Assembly: GCA_947044405.1 (NCBI GenBank)
Contig: CAMRHE010000018.1
Span: 1,488,001-1,552,000 of the forward strand
DNA from: Leptodactylus fallax
Lineage: Eukaryota > Chordata > Amphibia > Anura > Leptodactylidae
DNA length: 64,000 bases
Reading direction: 5' to 3'
The translations under genes were made by a program, and so were the position numbers. Shown here in pieces: positions 57,501 to 64,000 of the stretch (positions are counted from its first letter, which is position 1; the number at the start of each line of letters is the position of its first letter). The notes below the pieces were generated by a model that searched no databases, was not told the DNA's origin, and worked only from the letters and a program-made list of their open reading frames with translations.

Positions 57501-57746
57501 GCTGATAGTAGCTCTTGCTTGTCTGTTTTTCTTATCCCATGTCTCATTATTATCATTGGGTCTATCTGTAGTGATTACATCCCATAAATCATCTTTAGAC
57601 AATAACATCTCCACTTTGAACTTCCATAACTGATAGTTCTCATTGTTCAGCTTAGCTACTGTAAGTCTGAGTTCTGAATTGCTGGTCATTTTAACTTGTC
57701 TTACTTGTTTGGAGAGAATTGTTCTGAAGAATCCTTTTGCATTCAC
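54528..57746 (-). CDS. Copia Gag-Pol polyprotein with in-frame deletion of late RT and RNase H
   Basis: 1,072 codons without a stop; Met20 (MTSNSEL) may be the true start. Order: Gag; CCHC knuckle (236-249, CFRCKKKGHLKKDC); protease DSG (297-299); integrase zinc finger (H..H..C..C, about 430-467) and core D495, D558, E594 (D-D35-E); the copia-type GYRILDP block; and RT with KWVFKVK, LDVKTAFLNG and YVDD (990-993). At about residue 1024 (near 54675) DLGNVK is joined in frame to FHFLRDHQEQGILNLEYCPTEDMTADIFTKAL, normally the extreme C-terminus. The RNase H domain is absent, so this copy would need help from an intact relative. Confidence 0.93.
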   Translation of the reverse strand: MNAKGFFRTILSKQVRQVKMTSNSELRLTVAKLNNENYQLWKFKVEMLLSKDDLWDVITTDRPNDNNETWDKKNRQARATISLLVEDDQLIHIRNENTAKGMWEALRKLHERSSLNHKLFLLRKLYKMRLSAQEDMQGHINSMMEVITQLRSVGEDIKESHVAAIVLCSLPDSYTALINALETRPEADITLEFVKTRLIDEYQRRKEQTNDSTEKDSVNALKITDKRTYKTETRECFRCKKKGHLKKDCTIWKAEQKLYHKESKQKVKSTISNPHADHWNGTFKVTDKRLSVSWYIDSGATSHMTSNKSFFTELDLNKKEAIYLADGSKITAEGTGQGMLIYSDKFGHNSKILVKDVLYVPGLDGGLLSVKRLTAKGLTVKFKDDECTILAGDKIIINVKAGEQLYHLDTLKEQMKLCTHDHKNCIHMWHRRLGHRHPESIMALQNKNLTKDLLISDCSIIVRCECCIKSKATRVCIPKESETKGTKPLDLVHTDVCGPMKVTTSGGNRYMVTFIDDYSRYTVTYLIKNKSEVFSKLEEYVSKSYNKFQRKPIIIRSDNGGEFTGHQIENYLRQNGIEHHKTVPYTPEQNGVAERKNRTLTEMIRCMLTDSKLPEKYWGEAAMTATYLQNRLFSRKLEKTPYELWHGKKPSVNHLRVFGCKAFVFVPEEKRSKLQNRAIEGIFVGYSDNCKGYRILDPKKDRVTVSNSVTFIEDLNDNIMTSLEMRNERDNSDISPGTSDEKEVEIDKVQNTESEEIELQTDTEPRRSMRENKGKPPVRLSYKASTNKVYEPKSWEDISQLSEEEANKWIKATETEMKSMHDSKTWTLTELPKGRKAIGCKWVFKVKYQTDGTAEQYRARLVAKGYSQKYGEDYDETFAPVVKHTTIRTLLAVAATKGMELKHLDVKTAFLNGDLTEEIYMEQPPGFKDKEKPNMVCKLQKSIYGLKQAAKAWNDKITEVLINEHFLRSKADPCLYTKKLDDRWIYVLIYVDDILVCFERERDEAEIRKILDQHFEIKDLGNVKFHFLRDHQEQGILNLEYCPTEDMTADIFTKALSAERHQRLIKRLYLTE

Positions 57747-57768
57747 TGGGTCTTTTTGTCTTCTATGC

Positions 57769-57782
57769 CTGGGCCCATAACC
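57769..57782 (-). promoter_or_regulatory. Primer-binding site matching the middle of initiator tRNA-Met
   Basis: Directly next to the 5' LTR, the plus strand reads CTGGGCCCATAACC, the anticodon stem-loop region of eukaryotic initiator tRNA-Met (CAU anticodon). Drosophila copia uses a half-molecule of this tRNA in the same way. The match is seen; use is inferred. Confidence 0.85.
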
Positions 57783-58086
57783 TGTTGCATAGTTGTGTCA
57801 CAGAAGAAGCTTGAGAGTAGATTATATGGGATAATCAGCATTTACTTCTTACAACATGAGGTAAACAGCATCAAAACGTTAACACAGCAAAACTTGAAAG
57901 TAAAAAAGACCTTTTACAATAGAGAGATAAAAGCAAGGTACAGCAAGTCTCACATAGCATACCATTACACTCTATTCAGCATATAACACTAATAACATCG
58001 CCATCTACTGTCAGATAGATGTAAACTTCTCCTGCAAACAAATAAGTCTACCTGTTGCATATATATGTATATAGTATATACCAACA
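57783..58086 (-). repeat. 5' LTR of the copia element
   Basis: 304-bp copy of 54203-54506, differing near 57942 (A/G) and 58051 (T/C). Followed by TCCAT. Confidence 0.93.
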
Positions 58087-58373
58087 TCCATCAGTTATTA
58101 GATATATCAAATTGAAATGGCTGTTGCAAACACCCAAATATTTAGAACTAAAAATGATTAAGATTAATAGGGGTGCCCAAACTTTTTCATATGACTGTAT
58201 TTGGTCACCTACAAACAAGCAAGATTTCTGGCTCTCACAGACCAGTAACTTCTTCTTTAAGAGGCTCCTCTGTCCTCCACTCATTACCTGTAGTTATAGC
58301 ACCTGTTTGACATTGTTATCAGTATAAAAGACACCTTTCCACAACCTCAAACAGTCACACTCCAAACTCCACT

Positions 58374-59385
58374 ATGGTGAAGACCAAAGAGCTGTGGAAG
58401 GACAACAGAAACAAAATTGTAGACCTTCACCAGGCTGGGAAGACTGAATCTGCAATAGGCAAGCAGCTTGGTGTGAAGAAATCAACTGTGGGAGTAATAA
58501 TTAGAAAATGGAAGACATACAAGACCGCTGATAATCTCCCTCTTTCAAGGGGCTCCACGCAAGATCTCACCCCGTGGGGTCAAAATGATCACAAGAACGG
58601 TGAGCAAAAATCCCAGAACCACATGAGGGGACCTAGTGAATGACCTGCAGAAAGCTGGGACTAACGTAAGAAAGGTTACCGTCAGTAACGCACTACACCG
58701 CCAGGGACTCAGATCCTGCAGTGCCAGACATGTCCCCCTGCTTAAGCCAGTACATATCCGGGTCCGTCTGAAGTTTGCTAGAGAGCATTTGGATGTTCCA
58801 GAAGAGTACTGGGAGAATGTCATATGGTCAGATGAAACCAAAGTTGAACTGTTTGGTAGAAACACAACTCGTCGTGTTTGGAGGAGAGTGAATGCTGAGT
58901 TCCATCCAAAGAACACCATACCTACTGTGAAGTATGGAGGTGGCAACATCATGCTTTGGGGCTGTTTCTCTACAAAGGGACCAGGACGACTGATCCGTGT
59001 ACATGAAAGAATGAATGGGGCCATGTATCGTGAGATTTTGAGTGCAAACCTCCTTCCATCAGCAAGGGCATTGAAGATGACTGGATCTTTCAGTATGACA
59101 ATGATCCCAAGCACGCTCCCAGGGCAACAAAGGAGTGGCTTCATAAGAAGCATTTCAAGGTCCTGGAGTGGCCTAGCCAGTCTCTAGATCTCAACCCCAT
59201 AGAAAACCTTTGGAGGGAGTTGAAAGTCCGTGTGGCCCAGGAACAGCCCCAAAACATCACTACTCTAGAGGAGATCAGCATGGAGGAATGGGCCAACATA
59301 CCAGCAACAGTGTGTACCAACTTATAGAAAACGTTTGACCTCTGTCATTGCCAACAAAGGATATATAACAAAGTATTGAGATGAA
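58374..59385 (+). pseudogene. Tc1 transposase remnant, family A
   Basis: [31 protein letters not shown] starts the DNA-binding domain. A frameshift near 58548 and a TGA near 58626 follow. The frame then holds [21 protein letters not shown] and the [11 protein letters not shown] block, until a short deletion near 59080 shifts it. YDNDPKHA and DLNPIENLW follow in the other frame, and a TAG interrupts the C-terminus near 59325. All three catalytic acids survive but not in one frame. Confidence 0.9.
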
Positions 59386-59596
59386 CTTTTGTTATTGACC
59401 AAATACTTATTTTCCACCATAATTTGCAAATAAATTCTTTGAAAATCAGACAATGTGATTTTCTGCATTTGTTTTCTTATTTTGTCTCTCATAGTTGAGG
59501 TCTATCTATGATATCAATTACAGGCCTCTCTCATCTTTTTAAGTGGGAGAACTTGCACAATTGGTGGCTGACTAAATACTTTTTTTCCCCACTGTA

Positions 59597-60335
59597 TATA
59601 TTGTGACCAAAAATATATGTCCTTATTCACACTATGATGCAGTTTCTATGCGGTTATTACAGTTCTAATTTTACCCTGTCCATATTTATATGTTCTTGTT
59701 CATAGATCTGAGTTACGGACATGGGAAGTGGATAATTATTATAGATATACAGTCTTTTTTATATTTAAATAGCTCATGAGCGTGAGTTAATCTGTTCAAA
59801 GATGGTTTCCGCAACTTCTAAATACATAGTGCACATGCTCGCTCAGTCACGTGATCTTGCGGACCAATGATACCTATACACTGCCTGCACATGTGCAGAT
59901 GGTGTTTTGAGATGCTGGGAGACACATGAGATTGCTTGTTCTTTATACTGGATCCCTATAGGTATTCAAATGTCCTTAATAATGCTGCACCTGTGTTTAA
60001 TTTCACATCAATGGTACTTATGTACTTTTATGGAGTTTTTGATATTTTTACATGTGATTTTTTTTTTTTTTTTTGTGCACAGATTTTATGACATATATTA
60101 CACTCACTGCACTTTTATACTATGTGTAATTACTTTACATTATATATGTAATTTGTCACTTTTGCACATGATTGTTAATTAAGCATCAATTTATCTTGCA
60201 CACTATAAAAACTGTTTGTATATGCCATTCAAAGGCTCAGGCATGAGCTGAAACTTCGCTTGTGTATTTGGGGAAATAAAACCCACTTTTTTTCACTACT
60301 TCATTGGAATGTCTCCTATTTTTATGTATATATAT
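59597..60335. other. Unassigned sequence, possibly an old retroelement tail
   Basis: No gene supported. 60230-60300 (GCATGAGCTGAAACTTCGC, then AATAAAACCC) resembles the end of a retroelement, but its class is not clear. Confidence 0.3.
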
Positions 60336-60465
60336 TGTTAGACGATGACTGGAAAAATATTGGAAGGGATGTACATCTCACCCAGGTTGCTCAGATGGGT
60401 GAGATGACGGAAATCCAGAAAGTTTGCTCTCAGCAGACAACTATGTTTGCTATACATTATTTCAT

Positions 60466-63043
60466 AATAATAATAATAATAGTCCTTTAATAGTCCCACA
60501 ATGGGGAAATTCAGTGTGTTACAGCAGCAAAGATAAGATAAGCAGATACAAATACAAATACAACATGTACAGGAATGTTCCAAGGTGAGAGTCATTACAT
60601 TAATAGCAGACAGACAGGTAGGACGTAGCGGGGGGGGGGGGATTTAACAGGCAGAGAGATATTTTAGTTCTCTGTGTGTAATGATCTCCGCTTAGGTCGG
60701 TGTTGGTTGTACAGCCTAACCGCGGTGGGGAGGAAAGACTTCCGATAGCGCTCCTTCTCACACTTAGGGTGGAGCAGTCGGTCACTGACAGTACTGCCCA
60801 GCGCGATCACAGTCTCATGCATGGGATGGGACTTCTTCTTCTGCATGGAGCTCACCACGGACAGTATCCTTCTGTCACCCACCACCTGCACTGGGTCCAG
60901 TGGGCTCCCCAGGACAGAGCTGGCCCTTCTAATCAGCTTGTCAAGTTTCTTTCTGTCCCTGGTTGATATGCTGCTCCCCCAGCAGGCCACTCCAAAGTAG
61001 ATGGCTGATGCCACTACCGAGTTGAAGAAAGTCCTAAGAAGTGCCCCCTGGATTCCAAAGGCTCTCAGCTTCCTAAGCAGGTAGAGCCTGCTGTGGCGCT
61101 TCCTGTACAGGGCCTCCATATGATCTGCCCAGTCCAGCTTATTATTAAGGAGCAAACCCAGGTACTTATAGGTGTTCACACTCTCGATGCCCGTCCCCAG
61201 GATGTCCACTGGTTTTGGAGGGCATCTGCCTTTACGGAAGTTCACCACCATCTCCTTGGTCTTCCCTTCGTTAATCTTCAGGTGGTTCTGGTGGCACCAG
61301 TCCACAAAAAACCGGTTCAGTTCTCTGTACTCCCTGTCATCATCGTCTGTGATGAGGCCTACTATTGCAGAGTTGTCAGAATACTTCTGTAGGTAGCAGC
61401 TAGATGAGTTGCACCTAAAATCAGCAGTGTACAGTGTGAAGAGGAAAGGGGCGAGAACCGTACCCTGAGGTGCCCCCGTATTACAGATCACGGTACCTGA
61501 CACACAGTCTTGGGCTCTCACGTATTGAGGTCGATTTGTGAGGTAGTCTAGGATCCAGTTGGAGAGGTGGTGGTCCACTCCAGCAAGGCCCAGCTTGTCT
61601 CTCAGTAACCTGGGCTGTATGGTGTTAAAAGCACTGGAGAAATCAAAGAACATTATTCTCACCGTGTTCCCTGGTTTTTCCAGGTGAGACAGAGCCCTGT
61701 GCAGAAGGTGGATGATGGCATCATCTACCCCAATGCCTGGCCGATAAGCAAACTTTAGAGGGTCCATAGCGGGGCTCACTAGAGGGCGAAGATGTGTGAG
61801 AACCAATCTCTCTAAGATCTTCATCAGGTGGGATGTCAGTGCTACAGGTCTGTAGTCGTTGAGGTCCATTGGGTGAGGTTTCTTTGGAACTGGTACCACA
61901 CAAGAAGATTTCCATAATTCAGGGACTATTTCCTGCCTCAGGCTCATATTATACATATATGTAATTATACCACACAGCTGGTCCCCACAAGTCTTAATTA
62001 GCCTTGCACTGATGTCATCTGGCCCTGCAGCTTTCCTTGCCTTGATCTTTTTCATCTCCTTCCTCACCTGGGCCCGTGTGAAGGTCAGACTGTGGTCATA
62101 TAAAGACAGATTTCTGGATAAACTGGTCTGTTGGGAAGTAGCCACATGGGGTGAATGGCATGAAGTCATTGTGGTGGGGGGAGCTGAAGGACATGCTGGG
62201 GTGGGAGGAGCTGGTGTGTGATCAAATCTGTTGAAGAATAGGTTTAGTTCATTAAGCCAATTAACATCTGCCTCAATCTGGCAGACAGACTGTTTATGAC
62301 CCGAAATTGACTTAAGCCCCTCCCAGACCCCCCTTATGTCTTTTCTTTCCATTTGCTTTTCCATTTTTTCCTTATAACTGGCTTTTCCTTGCCTGATTTG
62401 ATGCTTCAGTTCCTTTTGTACTTCCCTCAACCCCTCCTTATCTCTTGTCCTGAATGCCATCTTTTTCTCCTTAAGTAGTGTTTTTATATCAGAGTTAATC
62501 CATAGTTTGTTGTTGGAGAAGCACCTCACCACTTTTGTGGGTACTGTGTTGTCCACACAAAAATTAATGTAGTCCGTTATGCAGTGTGTGAGTCCTTCTA
62601 TATCTTCTCCATACGAATCCTGCAAAACTTCCCATGCGGTTGTGTCAAAACAATCCCTCAGAGCCTCATCACTCTCCTTGGACCATATCCTCACTGTGCG
62701 GGTGACAGCTGGTTCTCTATGTACAAGTGGCTTGTACACAGGTCGGAGATGCACTAGGTTGTGATCCGATCTTCCCAGGGGCGGTAGGGCTGATGAGTTA
62801 TATGCCTCCCTCACGTTGGCAAAGAACAAGTCCAGTGTTTTGTTGTCTCTTGTGTGGCAGGTTACATACTGTGTGAAACTGGGCAGTGTGGATGATGGAG
62901 AGGCATGGTTGAAATCGCCAGACACAAGAAGGAGGGCCTGGGGGTGTTGTGATTATAAATAGCTCAGCGTGGCTTGTAGGACCTCGCAGGCAGCATCAGC
63001 TTTCGCAGAGGGGGGGACATATGCAGCTATCACGATGACATGT
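60466..63043 (-). mobile_element. L2/Rex1-like LINE, 5'-truncated
   Basis: It reads on the minus strand, with a 3' tail of ATT triplets (plus-strand AATAATAATAATAATAATAG at about 60466-60481) rather than poly(A), as in the CR1/L2/Rex1 group. The 5' end breaks inside the endonuclease domain near 63043. It lies within an LTR. No clear target duplication was found. Confidence 0.85.
60664..63040 (-). pseudogene. LINE ORF2: endonuclease end and reverse transcriptase
   Basis: Starting inside the endonuclease (VIVIAAYVPPSAKAD, SGDFNHASPS, GRSDHNLVHL), with an in-frame TAA at 62955-62953. Then 753 open codons: RT with KAAGPDDISARLIK, NDYRPVALTSHLMKILERLV, FFDFSSAFNTIQP and GAPQGTVLAPFLFTLYT. The catalytic box reads YSDNSAIVG (about residue 515; plus strand about 61370-61381), with Asn in place of the second Asp. 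It ends with the conserved PVQVVGDRRILSVVSSMQKKKSHPMHETV region and YRKSFLPTAVRLYN. The copy is inactive. Confidence 0.88.
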
Positions 63044-63479
63044 GATAGTTAGTGCTGTGCACTGGGCTGGATTTTTTATGGAATGGCGGGTAGGTTGGTA
63101 GTGGGACCTGCCATTCCCATCCCCTCCAGTCCACACCTTGTGGATACTCCTGGAAGAAACCCAGCTGTCTGGGATCTCCTCCTTAAGGGGATATAAGAAG
63201 TCTGCTAGGAGAGCAGATTGTGGCAGAGCTTGGCTGGAAAGCCACAAAGAAAGTGGCTACTGCTGGAAGACAATCTGACTGTTTGAACTGGTTCCTATTC
63301 TAGGTGAGGTAACCTATTTCTGTTTAGTTAGAGCCCAGACGGGCATGTATTTATTTTTTCGGTTTCTGTTATGTTGCATGTACCAAGAAGTGTTTTGAGT
63401 GAATAAAACTCAATATTTGGACTAATACCTTGGAGTCTGTGTTCATTTCAGCCCACCCAGCACCCCAGATCCTGACTAT

Positions 63480-64000
63480 AAATATATATATACTAGAGGA
63501 AGGACCCGGCTTCGCACGGGTATATTTCATTTTTTGTTTGTGTAGTGACCCCATAAGAATTGGCCAGTTTTGCACTTGACATCCAGTATGGACGTCCAGT
63601 ATAGGTATAGTCTATTTATGGCTGTGTTGCTATGGAAACCTGGTAAATGAAATGTGAACTTACATTGGCTAATACACGTCATATGACTGAATATTTAAGG
63701 ACCTGCGAACTGCTATTGACTCATACAGGACATAAATAGCTTGGTTGCTATGGAAACCTGGGGTAAAGCTGTGTGTATGTCAAGACTGAACCTGCGATTT
63801 TCCATTGGTCCATAAGTGTCATGTGATCATGTGCATCTAAGTTTGGATATCAGTGAAAAACCTGCGATCGGTTGTTATGGAAAACCTGGAGTAAAGCTGT
63901 GTGTATGTGACCTTGTGTAACAGTGTCATCCACAGCACCCTGCCCCTTTAAAGCTGACCTACAGCAGTGAAGAAAAATGGCTGGGTTGTTATTGAAACCT
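63480..64000 (+). repeat. Imperfect tandem repeat with recurring X-box-like palindromes
   Basis: Begins CCCGGCTTCGCACGGGTA (about 63508). Four blocks then recur at spacings of about 118, 127 and 114 bp: 63626-63639 and 63744-63757 (both GTTGCTATGGAAAC), 63871-63885 and 63985-63998 (degraded). CCTGG and TAAAGCTGTGTGTATGT follow most of them. It runs off the window edge. Confidence 0.6.

Larger units (their letters stand above)
54203..58086 (-). mobile_element. Ty1/copia LTR retrotransposon, innermost, internally deleted
   Basis: 3,884 bp with two 304-bp LTRs and an exact 5-bp target duplication, TCCAT (54198-54202 and 58087-58091). The LTRs differ at two positions by eye (about 0.7 percent), so this is the youngest event in the nest. 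It reads on the minus strand: primer site next to the right LTR, one 1,072-codon frame, polypurine tract (rc of 54507-54519) before the left LTR. RNase H and part of RT are missing. Confidence 0.95.
52663..58197 (-). mobile_element. Tc1-like transposon family B, middle level of the nest
   Basis: Ends CAGTCATATGAAAAAG and CTTTTTCATATGACTG with TA at 52661-52662 and 58198-58199. The inverted repeats extend about 210 bp: 52663-52873 against roughly 54096-54202 plus 58092-58197. It is interrupted by the copia element at TCCAT; without that insert it is about 1,646 bp. The transposase at 52891-53910 is uninterrupted. Confidence 0.92.
52472..59594 (+). mobile_element. Tc1-like transposon family A, outer shell of a three-level nest
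   Basis: The left inverted repeat 52472-52660 (CAGTGGGGGAAAAAAG...) and right end at 59594 (CCCCACTG) are bordered by TA at 52470-52471 and 59595-59596. The element is split at an internal TA by family B (52663-58197). Removing the insert leaves about 1,586 bp. The transposase lies on the plus strand to the right of the insert and is broken. Same family as 19385-20970. Confidence 0.92.
60336..63475 (+). repeat. Gmr1-type LTR fragment or solo LTR, split by a LINE
   Basis: 60336-60465 (GGATGTACATCTCACCCAGG, GGTGAGATGACGGAAATCCAG, TTTGCTCTCAGCAGAC) resembles the first 130 bp of the element 2 LTR. 63055-63475 (GGGCTGGATTTTTTATGG, GGTTGGTAGTGGGACC, CCAGTCCACACC, and a late AATAAAACTC) resembles the rest. 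The LINE at 60466-63043 lies between. The outer limits are approximate. Confidence 0.65.

Noticed and set aside
58545..59153. 202-codon minus-strand frame
   Set aside because: Antisense shadow of the Tc1 transposase remnant on the plus strand.
60235..60270. Possible hammerhead ribozyme near GCATGAGCTGAAACTTCGC
   Set aside because: GAAAC is present, but no CUGAUGA core and no convincing stems were found, so a ribozyme cannot be supported.

Overview
This window looks like repeat-dense intergenic DNA from a large vertebrate genome, most likely an anuran amphibian. That placement is inferred from the mixture of elements: two Ty3/gypsy lineages, one with the Gmr1-type domain order known from deuterostomes, a Ty1/copia element, Tc1-like transposons with about 200-bp terminal inverted repeats, L1/Tx1-like and L2/Rex1-like LINEs, a hAT element, and many TTAA-flanked fold-back repeats. 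I see no convincing host gene, no RNA gene, no CRISPR array and no env gene. One MADF-domain exon-like fragment (50691-50876) is the nearest thing to a possible host exon.

Layout. 1-1430: LINE ORF2 C-terminus and 3' UTR. 1437-1798: hAT-end fragment. 1813-2695: minisatellite. 3150-4985: two partial copies of a TTAA-type dispersed repeat. 5000-10650: mostly unassigned, with small fold-back repeats. 10652-19258: nearly intact Ty3/gypsy element (element 1) with a candidate -1 frameshift signal. 19385-20970: decayed Tc1. 20973-23650: unassigned. 23660-23890: Harbinger transposase fragment. 24295-29910: Gmr1-type gypsy (element 2). 29919-33035: TTAA-type repeat. 33257-35235: GC-rich hairpins and a 30-31 bp minisatellite with a 73-base C run. 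35754-38308: hAT element with an 8-bp duplication, holding smaller TTAA repeats.

40066-48078: an L1-like LINE split by a roughly 515-bp fold-back insertion with a 15-bp duplication, which is itself split by a 4,968-bp TTAA-flanked repeat. 48340-50416: internally deleted Gmr1-type element with a 4-bp duplication. 51225-52092: fold-back MITE. 52472-59594: a three-level nest of Tc1 family A, Tc1 family B and copia. 60336-63475: a gypsy-type LTR split by an L2/Rex1-like LINE. 63480-64000: tandem repeats, each carrying an X-box-like palindrome.

The genes here serve their own elements. Gag packages the RNA, protease matures the polyproteins, reverse transcriptase/RNase H copies the RNA, integrase inserts the DNA, Tc1 transposases cut and paste, and LINE ORF2 primes on target DNA. 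Matching target-site duplications, almost identical LTR pairs (about 0.4 to 1.1 percent different by eye) and the nesting order give a relative insertion history. The strongest candidates for something unusual are the frameshift pseudoknot in element 1, the integrase-before-RT order in element 2, the copia copy with a half-tRNA primer site and an in-frame loss of RNase H, and the TTAA-inside-fold-back-inside-L1 nest.
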